NCBI GenBank assembly: GCA_910890315.1 | Contig: CAJVGD010000001.1 | Coordinates: forward strand, 1,488,001 to 1,552,000 | Source: Serendipita indica DSM 11827 | Lineage: Eukaryota > Basidiomycota > Agaricomycetes > Sebacinales > Serendipitaceae | DNA length: 64,000 nucleotides | Direction: 5' to 3' | The notes under the pieces: model-generated | What the model was told of the DNA's origin: nothing | The model's database searches: none | What the model saw: the letters and a program-made list of their open reading frames with translations, nothing else | Translations under genes and position numbers: made by a program | Part shown: positions 1 to 13,844 of the stretch, in pieces | Position numbering within the stretch: position 1 is the stretch's first letter | Layout of the letters: the number at the start of each line of letters is the position of its first letter

Positions 1-24
1 CTCAGGGCTAATAGATCCCAATAG

Positions 25-966
25 GTTTCGACGACAAATGAAGTTGCATACGTGTACTATAATTGGACGATGACGCTCCCGCTCACGACGCCGTCGCTCA
101 ACATGCAGGCATACAACAATCGACTCGTTGGTTCGATCCGCTTTACGCGCGCCCCTATCTCGAGCAATCATTTCACGATCAACATTGAGACAACCGCTCC
201 AGGGCGCATGTTCAAGCTCACACCATGGGTCATGGCAGGTGAGTCTCCTATACCCATCCACTTGCGTCTCATCCGACTAATTTGTTGGGCGATTTAGGGG
301 CGCAGCAAGCAGGATTCGGGATTGTCGTGAGTATATTAGAAAATGGCGTGATGGACGGACCTGACGCATTTAATGTGTTCATCTAGGTTAGCGACTTGTT
401 GCCGAACACTTTCGGTATCGACTATGCAAATGTCGTCGTGTAAGTTGATATTACTTGTCATGCCACACGGGTGCTTGACCATACTCTAGTGGCATTCCAG
501 CTGGGAGGAGTTATGGCAACTTGACCTGGAATACATATCCTCCGGCAGAGGGCTACCAAAGCCTTCCAGGTCGTAGATGGGACGTTCATTTCGACAATCT
601 CACAGAGGCTGGCATTGGCTTTGATCATGTCATGGTCAAGACGGACAAGGGGTCGATCACGAGCTCGGTATGCAAACTGGACCATGGCTGAATTTCGTGT
701 TGACTATCCGTGTTAGGGTGTACGTGGAAACGATATTACAGTCGTGACTGTCCACGGGGATATCAACGGAAACTTTACTGCTCCCGAGAATCATCTCCAC
801 AACAGCACCACAGGGGTAATACCTTGAACTGACTGGATGGATCTACGGTATCATATCTTGACAAGTGCTTGATAACGGATCTATTGTTGTGTCGCTCTCC
901 CTGTATGATAGTACTGTTCTTGGATTTTACGATGCACAGTTTTTGTCACACATTCTATGGTCGTAA
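25..966 (+). CDS. 3' part of an unrecognised beta-rich, possibly secreted protein (5' truncated by window)
   Basis: Exons can be followed from an acceptor ending at base 24 (CTAAT branch, TAG) through exons at about 25-238, 300-330, 388-439, 490-669 and 719-815. The translation is rich in Thr, Val, Asn and Gly, with several N-glycosylation sequons and short strands such as DITVVTVHGDINGNFTA, which resemble the repeating strands of adhesin-like beta-solenoids. I do not recognise the family. The 3' end is ambiguous. Reading through gives a stop at 825-827. Splicing at 816 to an acceptor near 860 gives a less natural frame, and an open frame ending at 966 (VLDNGSIVVSLSLYDS) looks coding but is not cleanly joined. 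The start lies outside the window. Confidence 0.5.
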
Positions 967-1036
967 CGTTGAGAAAGCAGGATGATAATGCAGCGCGGTT
1001 ATTTTTTTGGAGATGAGATACACCGTCGAGGGAGCG

Positions 1037-1937
1037 CTATCCGTCAGGGACCCATCCTTCTCGTAGACTCCTCTCCAGTTGCTTAATCTCTTCTGCACTC
1101 GCAGCTTTTGCAATGGCAGCCTTGATACGCGCCTTTTCTTCCGCGGTCATCAAGCGTCCTGCTTTCCCTGTGGAGACACCAGATGCACCTCCTACGCGTG
1201 GCTCATCGAGCGTGGCTGCTACAGCAGCCTTTGCAGCGTTTGTAGTCACCGTAGCGGCGAGTTGAGTCGCGAGTGCTGTCTCTAGCCCATCTGCAGTGAG
1301 GAAAAGGGCTTCCGCCTGCTTTCGTTCCTTTCATGATGTGAGACACAGTATATTATACTATTAAACCACATACCTTGTCTCGTATTCGTTGGAAATCGAG
1401 TACTCGGAGTGATTTACATCGGAAAATCAACCATTCGCGGTAGTAGCGCTGCTCCCGAACCGGATTGCCAATTAAAGAGAGGTACTGGAGGTACCTTAGT
1501 TCCCTTAGTGGCTCCAAGTCTCCCAGTTGGCCGATATTGTTGTTGGTCAAGACCAAGGTGTTGAGGCCCGGGCAGGAGAGGTGGAGGTTTGGCGAGATGG
1601 ACATTACACGGTTATTCCCAAGATGTAACGTGCGTAATCTTCGTACTAGCGGCAGATTTCCGAGAACAGAGATGGAATTGTCGGTAAAGTCGATCGAGTC
1701 GTGCTGGTCCTTTTGGAACATAGATCAAGATGAAGTTCAGCCTTTGTCACAACGGAAACAAGAGGAAATCCATGTTTCAAAAATGGGAAGCGTGACGGCC
1801 AACGAGGGACGACTTACCCGCGTCGCTCCCAAGTTTTCGATGGCCGGAATCTGCAGCCCACGGAGGTCGAGTTGGCGCTCCTTGAGCGGATTAAGCGATG
1901 AAGTCGCCTGTGCGATGAGTTCTGGCGTGAGCTTCAT
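1037..1937 (-). CDS. LEA1: U2 snRNP component A' (U2A', leucine-rich repeat)
   Basis: U2A' binds U2 snRNA stem-loop IV together with U2B'' and belongs to the spliceosomal U2 snRNP in the nucleus. Three exons read 1937-1818, 1709-1374 and 1327-1037. The N-terminus MKLTPELIAQATSSLNPLKE is followed by ELDLRG-like and IPAIENLGAT motifs typical of the family. Leucine-rich repeats follow (LVRRLRTLHLGNNRV, LNTLVLTNNNIGQLGDLEPL, LQYLSLIGNPV), then the LRR-cap segment RVLDFQRI. The C-terminal exon is Ala/Lys-rich with the conserved AEEKARIKAAI helix. Length is about 250 aa, normal for the family. The start ATG lies only 80 bp from the divergent MCM5 start, so the two probably share a promoter. The symbol follows the yeast name. 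Confidence 0.93.
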
Positions 1938-2017
1938 GGTCGTGGCCGGGTCCAAAACACACTTCAACCACCGACGCCGCAACTCTGCCCTCGGAATATT
2001 TGGCAGCGACGACGATC
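1938..2017. promoter_or_regulatory. 80-bp divergent promoter between U2A' and MCM5
   Basis: The start codons of U2A' (minus strand, 1937) and MCM5 (plus strand, 2018) are separated by only 80 bp, so both 5' leaders and both core promoters must lie here or reach into each other's genes. I see no TATA box. Bidirectional use is inferred from spacing alone. Confidence 0.5.
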
Positions 2018-4784
<2,767 letters not shown>

Positions 4785-4870
4785 TGTGTATCCTTATGTA
4801 TCCTAGTCGCCATAAACAGGAATGTGTTCTAAAATACAGTCGAGGTAAATGATACAATCTTATGTGGTAG

Positions 4871-5770
4871 TCAAAGGTGCGGAACAATGGCATGATACCA
4901 TTTACGTGCAAAGAGCTCATCGCCCAACTCGTCGGGAAGTATCCCTCCAATTGTGTTTCTGCTTGGGTATCCATCATACTAGGGGATGTAAGAGTGTGGA
5001 GACGAGAGGCTTTGGGACACACCTGATCTACCACATAGATTGGGCTATCTCCCTTGGATAGTCGACTCGCCCAACTCGGAATTTGGTCGTTGAGCCTCTT
5101 CACTTTGATGTTGCAGTTCCAGCTATTGGAATCAGAATGTTATAATAGAAATGTACGGGTTCATACCAAGCATCACTGTGAATCGGAAGTATTTGAGCAA
5201 CGAATATCTTGACATAGATGTTGGATTTCCGAAGCTGCTCGACTATGGTCGTGTATGCCTCTAGGATCCTTTTAGGCGACACTTGTGCAAGTAGGTCGTA
5301 TGTTCCAAAATGCATGAGCACCATATCTGGGGATTCGACGGATACAAGCCACTCTGAGGCAGAATCAGGGCCACGGCCTGTTTCTTAAATGTCAAGCCAG
5401 CTTACCCGACACTTTATTCTACATGATAGTCAGCCAATAAAGCTGGAAGAGGGGTAGTCTTGTCACTAACCTGCTCTGCCACCTTCGTCACAAGCTGATC
5501 TGAATGGCCCTCGTTATCACCATCGAAAGCGAAACCACATTGCTTGGAGTGGAGAGTCCCAACAAACTCTATCTTCTTCGATTGTAAGAGTCCTGTCGAG
5601 TTGAGCCTCTGCCAGAGAATCGCTTGCCAACAGCCCGAACCGACTATAGAGTCCCCAAGCGACATGATATCTTTTTTACCCGTCAATGGTCTTTCTTGGA
5701 CGAGATGACACATACTGAGGGCATTGGAAATAGCCGCTAACCAAGAAATGAGCAGCAGCTGAAACCTCAT
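4871..5770 (-). CDS. SGNH/GDSL-type hydrolase-like protein, probable pseudoenzyme, secreted
   Basis: The N-terminus MRFQLLLISWLAAISNALS looks like a signal peptide, so the protein is probably secreted. Block I is intact (MSLGDSIVGSGCW, near 5660) and is typical of fungal extracellular SGNH esterases. Exon 1 (5770-5471) is followed by a 13-nt micro-exon and then an exon carrying PDMVLMHFGTYDL near 5290-5330. Family members have G-T-N-D here; this copy has Tyr for the oxyanion-hole Asn. The final exon ends near PDELGDELFARKWYHAI. The block V motif D-G-x-H-P of relatives reads G-G-I-L-P here (near 4935-4950), so the catalytic Asp and His are both absent. The fold is likely kept, but ordinary ester hydrolysis is doubtful. 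The reading frame is otherwise open. Confidence 0.75.
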
Positions 5771-6194
5771 ACTAACAGGAAGGAAGAGCCCCTCACTCGA
5801 CTGACTATCTCCAAGGTCTTATATTCTCCAGAGTCCTGCGGGGTTTACCCTCTGTGATCAATCCACCTTCAACTTCTGCCGGAAGATCACGACTCGAGAA
5901 GTCAACGGTTCAGTTCTGATTCGGTGAGTACACTGCCTACGTGTGAGAGAAGTGTGTAAATATAGGTGCTTGTCCATGCACCTGGCAGAATGCCGGCCGA
6001 TGAGAAGCTATTGTCGGCGAAACGGTGGGTCATGCGTGGCGGGCCGAACCTGTAAATAGTGGCATCTTAGCAACAGGCCAGCACCGTAGGCGCGCTCGTC
6101 TGAAAGGAAGCGTCCGATGGAGCGGGAGAGGGTCTATTGCGGGAACCTCGACGGAGTCGAGGTGCCAGTGTATCCGAGTGTACTGATCTAAATG
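5771..6194. other. Intergenic, upstream of the SGNH-like gene
   Basis: This 424-bp stretch lies between the SGNH-like start and the 3' end of the metaxin-like gene. It must hold the SGNH-like promoter. An AT-rich TAAATATAG element near 5957 is the only core-promoter-like string, and it lies rather far out. No open frame here looks coding. Confidence 0.4.
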
Positions 6195-7157
6195 CTAGTG
6201 GTGTAAAGATGCCGAGATACTCTCGCGTACTCGTTGCTCCCATGCCACAAGATTCACCCATTTCCTGGCCTCTTCTCGAATTTCTGGATATAGAGACTCC
6301 AGTGCGGAGTGAAGATAGGCAAAAGCGACAGAATCTAGGGCAGTTGGTCCTCTACAATCATTAGGTGCGAAGATACGACATTGTAAACGAAGATATGCCT
6401 ACCTCGAGCCAAGAAACCACCGTGATCCGCCCAAGCGCAAACTGAGAGCTTTCAAGGCCTCCGCATAACGTTCTAGGATAGGTGTAATGATCACAGCGCT
6501 GCCAAACGGAGTGATCATTGACGAAAGTCCAGTATATGGCTTCGTGAGGAGAGGCCTTTCTGGAACCATTGGTGACGGAAATGTTATTAGACGCTTCAAA
6601 AACGAGTCTCTATTCGTGGAGGTGGCTCGTAATGCAGCATCTATGTCGGTCTCCAGGAGCATGACCCAAGCACGACTTTCGTCACGGGCGTCTTCGTCCA
6701 CATATCCCTCCAATATGTGATCGTCTTCGTCTTCGCCACGAGGTGCCCGATTCTGGCCAAGTTCCCCATCTACCCAGCTTGGGATCCGGCTACTTTCGAG
6801 CAGCTCTCCCTTCATCTCCGCCTTGACATTTTGCATCTGCTTGACCGGGAGGTAGAGATTTGGTAGCCTTTGGTCTATCGCCCCTTCAGGAGACAAATCC
6901 CAGCGAATGTTGATACTTTTGGAAACACCACGTAAGGCGAGGTATGCCTGCCACTTGACGCATTCAACGTCAGTTGAAAGTAGCGACTTTGTTGGATCAG
7001 ATGGAGGGTGTATGAAAAGTGTAGGATGTGCGGGACCGGTGCCAGATGCAAAAGGCGAGGTTGAGGTTGTCGTTGGAAGTGAGAAAGGCTCGTCATATAT
7101 ACGAAGAGGGAACAAAGAGTAGAATCTTTGCAGCGGCTTTGGCATTGGCACTGACAT
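6195..7157 (-). CDS. Metaxin / SAM37-like mitochondrial outer membrane import protein
   Basis: Two exons (7157-6403 and 6351-6195) give about 300 aa. The N-terminal part (LFIHPPSDPTKSL, TDVECVKWQAYLALRGV, INIRWDLSPEG, LPNLYLPVK) matches the thioredoxin/GST-N-like metaxin domain. The C-terminal exon PTALDSVAFAYLHSALES resembles the GST-C/Tom37-C signature in which a conserved T-x-x-D-x-x-x-F-x-Y-L helix occurs. In fungi SAM37 works in the sorting and assembly machinery that inserts beta-barrel proteins in the mitochondrial outer membrane. An acidic insert (GEDEDDH) separates the halves. No obvious C-terminal transmembrane anchor is seen in the reading I made. Assignment is by motif recognition. 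Confidence 0.75.
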
Positions 7158-7331
7158 CCTTTCGATTTTTGAAGGAGGCTTTCTGGGATGTGCAAAGCTA
7201 ATTGGTGGGTTCTGAGATTATGCCGCTGACTATGTTTCTATAAGAATGTGAAATAACTTGAAGGGCTGCGACCAGGCAGATGTGGTCGAGAACAACTTGC
7301 TCCTGACCTCGTCCAAAACACGAATGCTGCA

Positions 7332-9475
7332 ATGCTTCCAACACCAGAAGATATAGAAGAGTATATCATGACGCTCAATGAGTATCTACACTCACTCCCA
7401 GGACATGCCCAAGCGGTGTATCAGCATATTCTATCTGATCTCCAGAGACACGGGTTTACAACATGGCCGAGCACAGTCACAGTCCCAGGATTAGGAACAT
7501 TTGACATACCAGCACCTTCTCCACCTATTACTGCCATCACTCCACCGCCAGAAGAGATTCCATGGTACCGACTCGGCTTCATTGATGACGAAGTCACTCG
7601 GCGACGGGTTGCAATAGCTGGTGGCATAATTGGTGTTGGTTTGGGTGCTGGATATGGCGCTTGGCTTTACTGGACTCTCAACGATCAGAAAAGAGCAGGC
7701 GTCAGGCGCCGCAAGGAAAGCAATGAAAAACTCAAGCTCAGGAAGGAGGTAGTGGGTACGAGACTCATTCACTTTTTGAGAGATCTAAGCTGATTTCCGC
7801 TGCAGTTGTATTAGGTGGAGATACGCTCATTGGGCCGGCCTTAGTTCATGCACTCGAGAAGAAGGGCTACGTCGTAATTGCCAGTGTGTCTACCCTTGAT
7901 GGTGTGGATATACTGGAGAAAAAGAGCAAGGGATGCGTCAAGGCACTGGTGCTAAATCCAAAAGAGGTGAGCCGTGTGGCACTGGTCAGGCATGATGGTT
8001 AACCATATTATATCCAATAGCCTGCATCTGTTCCGTATTTCCTGCGTTCATTAAACGCTGCCTTATCCCTTCGATATCCTCTAAACACGCCTGGTGATCC
8101 CTATCTTCCGACTGGGACTTCTCCTTCCTCCACTTCGCAACGGGGAGCCCCTTCACCACCATCTGCAAACATACTCACCACTTTCATCTCCCTACTCTCG
8201 CTATCTCCCACGGTCCTTTCGGCCCAGCAAACTCCGATCCCTTTAGAGAGGCTAGACCTATCGTCTGCTCTGCTGCCGATGATATACGAGGCTCATATTA
8301 CCCCATTGGCTGTACTACAGGGGATATTGCCCCTTTTCCGTGTTTCTACTGGACGTCAAGGGCTTGGATCTGGTAGAAGCTCGAAGCTCGGTCAATGCAC
8401 GCCGACCGTGATGTTCCTTGTGCCAGCCATTGCAAGTCTTGTGGGAGTTGCGTTCGATGGAGCAAGGGCGATGGCGATTGGTGGACTTGTCAAAGGCATA
8501 GACGTCCTCCGAAGAGAGATCGGCGCAACGACAAATGTGATTCTCGTGGATGTGGGCGCCGTCGTGGATCCTGTGGTCGAATCCTCGAAGAAAGAGGAGG
8601 AAATTGATGTGGTTGCTCTTACCAATGCGTGGTCGGCGAGCGAGAGGCGAGCCTATGGACCCGAGTATGAAGCTGCACTAGTTCGTGTATTTCCTACAGC
8701 AAAGGTATCAGATGAGACTTCAAGCGTCTCAAAGCGCCGCAAGAAAGCATCACCACGACCACCGCGTCAGCCCACAGACGTGGATGCCTTACTTGCAACA
8801 ATACTTCCACTTATTCCCTCCTATTCATATCGCTCATATCCTACCACTTCGCCCACACTTCTCTCCTATCTGAACCCCGGTCAGCCACTCCTCCGTACTT
8901 GGCGCCGATTCCATCTCTACCTCCGGGGATACAGAATCAGTGTCGGGGCCGGTGCAGGAACCTATGCCATCGCAAGCTGGTTTCTTCCTCTTTGGGCTCT
9001 CGACGAAGTTCTCGATCTGCCTCAACGTCTTCTCCGTTGGCGGCGAGCACTTGGCCATCCATCAGCTTACGACACCTCAAACGCTTCCAAAGACACTGTA
9101 AAGCGAGGAAAAGGAAGACAGGGTGGTCAATTTGAAGACGATAGGCCTATTTCTACCGCACCTGCCTCGTCAGTAAGTGCTGGTGGAGACAGTCGACGCG
9201 AGAGTGTAGGAAGCTTCGAGGGTATCAGTTTATCCGGTCTCCCAGAGGCTAGCAATGCCAACCTAGAGTCGTATGTTGACGCATCAGGAGACGAGGACGC
9301 CTCTCGTCCCCCTGCAGAAGACGAACGCAGCGACAAGACAGAACATGACGAGTCTTCTCTGGGTGTACAGTCGTCGGAAAGACAGTCTCAAACTCCACTT
9401 ATTGTGTCTGGAAGCTTGCCATCGTCAGGAGTGTCTGTGGCGGATAGCTGGGTTAGTGTAGGGCAGAGTCACTAG
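7332..9475 (+). CDS. DUF1776-family, short-chain-dehydrogenase-like membrane protein
   Basis: The protein (about 680 aa) starts MLPTPEDIEEYIMTLNEYLH. A membrane segment VAIAGGIIGVGLGAGYGAWL lies about 100 residues in, followed by a basic stretch. A Rossmann-like start (VVVVLGGDTLIGPALVHALEKKGYVVI) is created by intron 1, whose donor must be the GTACGAG near 7757 because earlier GT sites bring a stop. This pattern matches fungal DUF1776 proteins (yeast YNL181W/PBR1 type, putative oxidoreductases). After intron 2 (about 7966-8021) one long exon runs to the stop. It includes a second hydrophobic stretch near 8935-9000 and a low-complexity acidic Ser-rich tail. Substrate is unknown. Confidence 0.78.
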
Positions 9476-9750
9476 ATGGTTTCCACCAACCCATATCATT
9501 CTCGCTCCTTTGGATCTTCTCGCAATTACCACTCATGCAACCTGTATTTTGGTGTGTACATCCCCACTTGCCATATCCCTTGTCAATTTGTTTGAAATTC
9601 TGTGCAGTTGAACAAAGAAATCGCGTCCCAATTTAGCCTCCATTCAAAGCGTTCACGCCGCGCTTAAAGATATATGACAGAAGGGCTAATGAGCGCCCGA
9701 GGATGCTCCTTGACCTCCACCACAATCCTGAGACTAGGTAGAGCTCTCAA
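9476..9750. promoter_or_regulatory. Upstream region of P450 copy 1, part of the duplicated unit
   Basis: The last 130 bp or so of this stretch resemble bases about 11745-11871 before P450 copy 2. Both contain an ATTCAAAG..TT.ACGCCGCG string followed by a CCT-C-A-CAC/TACAA-C block just before the ATG, so the promoter was duplicated with the gene. A possible TATA-like AAAGATATATGA lies at about 9665-9676. Confidence 0.5.
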
Positions 9751-11602
9751 ATGGATGCAGAACGGCTCAAGACAGTCGCCATCGCACTGGGAGCACTGTC
9801 GTTGCCAGCGCTATATATGCTTCTGAAACCTAAGGTATCAATTCCTGGTCCTCGTGGTCTTCCTTTCATTGGAAACATGCTCGACTTTCCAACGACCGAG
9901 CCTTGGTTCGTGTGGGAAAAGTGGAGGAAGCAGTACGGTCCTATCGTCTGTCTGGAAATCTTTGAAGTGAAAATTATCATGCTCAACGAACCGCGTCTGA
10001 TCACCGAAATGCTGGATAAGACGCCGGCCTCATCAGGACGTTCGACATTCTACGTCTTGGGTGAACTGTAAGTGCTCTTTACTTGTATGTTGATTGTCTA
10101 AACACCATTCGATATCAGAGTCGGTTGAGAAAACGCCACCGTAGCCTTGCAGCCCGGACCCCGCCACCGAGAAGCTAGAAGAGTATTCCATGAAACAATA
10201 GGGAAACAAACTCTCAACCACTATTCAGATCTTGTCGAAGAGAAGATTCGCAAGCTTGCAGTTAATCTACTCGAATCTCAAGGAGATAAAGCATTAGTCC
10301 CAGAATAAATCAAGCAGTGAGTACGTGTTCTCGACTTGATATGACTCTAAGGATGGATTATGTAGCGCCATTGCCGGTATTACAATCAAGATGACCTATG
10401 GCATCGACATTGCGGACAAGAATGATCCTATCATGGCCGATGCTCAAGTTGCAGTGGATCAATTCAACGAAAACACCAAACCAGGCTCGCAATTGGTCGA
10501 ATTCTTTCCTTTCCGTAAGCCTTCATTGTGCTTGTTGGAACATGGCTTACCAGTTGCAGTCAAGTACGTGCCGGGTATGCGCTACAAGAGGATGGTACCA
10601 CAATGGAAGAAGGAGATTAACAAAGTTCCCGAGACACCATCTAGTGTCGTCGTGGGTGAACTGCGCAAAGGTATCGTCAAGCAAACGGTAGCCCATGAGC
10701 TCCTACAAGAACCAAATATGTCGCGCGAGCGTCTCAGAGAGGTTCAATGGACGTTGGCATCCATTTACTTTGGTGGCATCGACACGGTAGTTCCTTTCAT
10801 CACGTAATGGAAACATACCCGCTGATATTTGTGCTAGACAGCGAACGCAATCAACAGCGCCGTCCTTGCCATGGCACTATATCCCGAGGTCCAAAAGAAG
10901 GCACGAGATGAAATAGAGAGGGTATTGGGGGAAGATCAACTTCCGACCGCAAAGGATCGCAAAAGCCTACCCTATATCGACGCTTTCATCAAAGAAGTCA
11001 TGCGTTGGCACCCAATCATACCAACTGGTGGTCCTCGTCGCCTTACAGAAGATATCATCTTTGAAGGCTATGTACTCCCGAAGGAGACGATTGTCATATC
11101 CAACTTATGGTGAGTAAACCCTGCAGCCAAGTCACTTGGTCTGATTGGCTACAAAGGTGTATCTGTCACGACGATCGATTCTTCTCGTCCCCGCACGAAT
11201 TCCTTCCTGAGAGATTCCTCAAGTCGGACGATCCAAACGCGCCAACTGCATTGTACGAACCGTGGAACCTTGTCTTTGGTGCTGGGAAACGGTAACGGCT
11301 CCACCATTGCCGCGGCTGCCTTCTCATCTCAGTTTGTAGGATATGTCCAGGACGGGATCTTGCAGACTTGGAGATATGGTATGCAGTTGCTACAATCTTT
11401 GCCACGCTGCACATCGAACTTGCTCCGGGAGAGCGCAAGGCGGCTGCATTCCTCTCTGAAACTCTGAGGTATTTTTTACATACCGAGCCCCTACTGGTTT
11501 CTAATACAAAGCTATAGCGGCCCTGAAAAGTTCTCGTTCACGATAACGCCAGTGAGCCCAACGATCGAGAGAGTCTTACGATACTTGGTCGCAGACCAGT
11601 AA
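9751..11602 (+). pseudogene. Cytochrome P450 pseudogene (tandem copy 1)
   Basis: This copy is collinear with the intact P450 2.1 kb downstream and clearly homologous over the whole gene. It has the N-terminal anchor (VAIALGALSLPALYMLL), proline hinge (IPGPRGLPFIGN), I-helix GGIDT, K-helix EVMR, PERF and the heme loop FGAGKR|ICPGRDLAD. Two in-frame stops interrupt exons. TGA at 10126-10128 replaces the Trp codon of copy 2 in the VGWEN segment. TAA at 10306-10308 replaces the Tyr of PEYIKQ. No splice choice I can see removes both without losing conserved sequence. Heme-loop and K-helix codons remain intact, so inactivation looks recent. The alternative is an assembly error at two sites, which seems less likely. 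Confidence 0.85.
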
Positions 11603-11871
11603 GCTTCAAGGCCAATTGTTCCATATTAATCGGTGCCATATGCCGGGTCAGTGTGGGGCCAGACCCATGGCAATCTCATTCCTCTTGATTGTAATTCCCT
11701 CTCATGCCACTATATTCTGTCCCATTTACGGTGTCAGTCTTGTGCAGCTGAATTTTGAGTCCTGGTTTAGCCGCTATTCAAAGGCTTGACGCCGCGGCTC
11801 AGATTCACGACGGGAAGTACCGAGCAAGGCTTGACCTCTACTACAACCTTGAAACGAAGTAAAGCTTTTCA
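11603..11871. promoter_or_regulatory. Spacer between the tandem P450 genes with duplicated promoter
   Basis: This 269-bp spacer matches the length and, in its second half, the sequence of the region before copy 1. The junction of the tandem duplication therefore probably lies near 11650-11740. Confidence 0.45.
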
Positions 11872-13779
11872 ATGGACGCAGAACAACTGAAAACGGTGGC
11901 CATTGCGCTGGGAGCGCTGTCGTTGCCAGCACTATATATGCTCCTGAAACCTAAAGCATCAATTCCTGGTCCCCCGGGTCTTCCCCTTATCGGTAATGCG
12001 CTCGATTTCCCAATGGTCGAGCCTTGGCTCGTCTGGGAAAAGTGGAGAAAGCAATACGGTAAATGTCTGGTGGTCATGCGCGAATGGTGAGGCCTGACCT
12101 GTTCCGGGTCCGCACAGGTCCTATAGTCTGTCTGGAAATCTTCAAAGTGAAAATTGTCATGCTCAACGAGCCACGTCTAATCACCGAAATGCTGGATAAG
12201 ACGCCGGCCAGCTCAGGACGTGCAATATTCTACGTCTTAGGTGAACTGCAAGTATTCTCTACTTCCATGTGATATTTTTCATAACATTCGCCGTCAGAGT
12301 TGGCTGGGAAAACTCTACCGCTGGATTGCAACCTGGACCTCGCCACAGAGAAGCCAGAAGAGCATTCCACGAGACAATAGGGAAACAAGTTCTTCACCGC
12401 TACTCTGAGCTCATCGAGAGGAAGATTCGCAAGCTCGCAGTCAATCTACTCGAATCTCAAGGAGAGAAAGCGTTGGTCCCAGAATACATCAAGCAGTAAG
12501 TACATGTCGACGACTAAGTTTGTTTCTAAGGACGAAATATGTAGCGCTATCGCGGGTATTACAGTCAAGGTGACCTATGGCATCGACATTGCGGACAAAA
12601 ATGATCCCATCATGGCCGACGCCCAAATCACCATTAACCATTTTAATGAAAACACCAAACCAGGCTCACAAATGGTCGAGTTTTTCCCTTTCCGTAAGCC
12701 TTCATTGTGCTTGTTGGAACATGGCTTACCAGTTGTAGTCAAGTACGTGCCGGGTATGCGCTACAAGAGGATGGTACCACAATGGAGGAAGGAGGTTAAT
12801 AAAGTCCTCGAGGCACCAGCTAATATTGTCATGGATGAGCTACGCCAAGGTATCGTCAAGCAAACGGTAGCTCATGAACTCTTGCAAGAACCAAATATGT
12901 CACCCGAACGGCTCAGCGACATTCAGTGGATGCTCGCATCCATCTACTTTGGTGGCATCGATACGGTATCGTTTTCATGATATGGCAGGATCAATCTGAC
13001 TGATCTTTATGCTAGACAGCAAACTCAATCAACAGCGCCGTCCTTGCCATGGCACTATATCCCGAGGTCCAAAAGAAGGCACGAGATGAAATAGAGAGGG
13101 TATTGGGGAAAGATCAACTTCCGACCGCAAAGGATCGCAAAAGCCTACCCTACATCGACGCTTTCATCAAAGAAGTCACGCGTTGGCACCCAATCGTCGC
13201 GAACGGTGGTCCTCGTCGCCTTACAGAGGATACCATCCTTGAAGGCTATGTGCTTCCAAAGGAGACAATTGTCTTGTCCAATCTATGGTGAGTGAATGCA
13301 GCATCCAAGGTGGCTTGACCTAATTGGTTTGAAAGGGGTATCTGTCACGACGATCGATTCTTCTCATCCCCGCATGAATTTCTTCCTGAGAGATTCCTCG
13401 AGTCGGATGATCCAAATGCGCCTACCGCATTGTACGAGCCATGGAACATTGTCTTCGGTGCTGGAAGGCGGTAATGACTATGCCACTCGTACGGTTACCT
13501 TCTCATGTCACTTTGTAGAGTATGTCCAGGAAGGGATCTCGCAGACCTGGAGATCTGGTATGCAGTTGCTACAATCTTTGCGACGCTGCACATCGAACTC
13601 GCTCCGGGAGAGCACAAGACGGCCGCATTTCTTTCTGGAACTATCAGGTATCCTTTACCTACCGATTTTTAAACTGATTCCTGACACAGTTATATAGCGG
13701 TCCCGAAGAGTTCTCGTTCGTAATAACGCCACTGAGCCCGACCATTGAGAGAGTTTTACGATACTCGATTGGGGACTAG
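11872..13779 (+). CDS. Cytochrome P450 monooxygenase (tandem copy 2, apparently intact)
   Basis: A heme-thiolate monooxygenase, anchored in the ER by an N-terminal helix (residues about 8-25) with a PGPPGLPLIGN hinge. Visible motifs are the I-helix GGIDT|TANS, the K-helix E-V-T-R in FIKEVTRWHP, EFLPERF and the heme loop FGAGRR|VCPGRDLAD with the Cys ligand near 13523. The C-terminus ends at TAG 13777-13779. The exon structure differs from copy 1. A 59-nt intron at 12059-12117 (GTAAAT..CACAG) interrupts the Y-G-P codons that are continuous in copy 1. The next intron (12248-12297) starts GCAAGT where copy 1 has GTAAGT, so it is a GC-AG intron. The substrate is not predictable; relatives are often labelled O-methylsterigmatocystin-oxidoreductase-like in databases, which says little about function. 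Confidence 0.9.
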
Positions 13780-13844
13780 TAGCATCAAAGATTCATTCAA
13801 AAGCTGCGAGATCAATAGATTACATATTAATGTGGTACAATATG

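Noticed and set aside
9751-11602. P450 copy 1 as a functional gene with extra introns hiding the stops
   Set aside because: Removing the stops by splicing would delete residues conserved with copy 2, and no suitable donor and acceptor pairs flank them.
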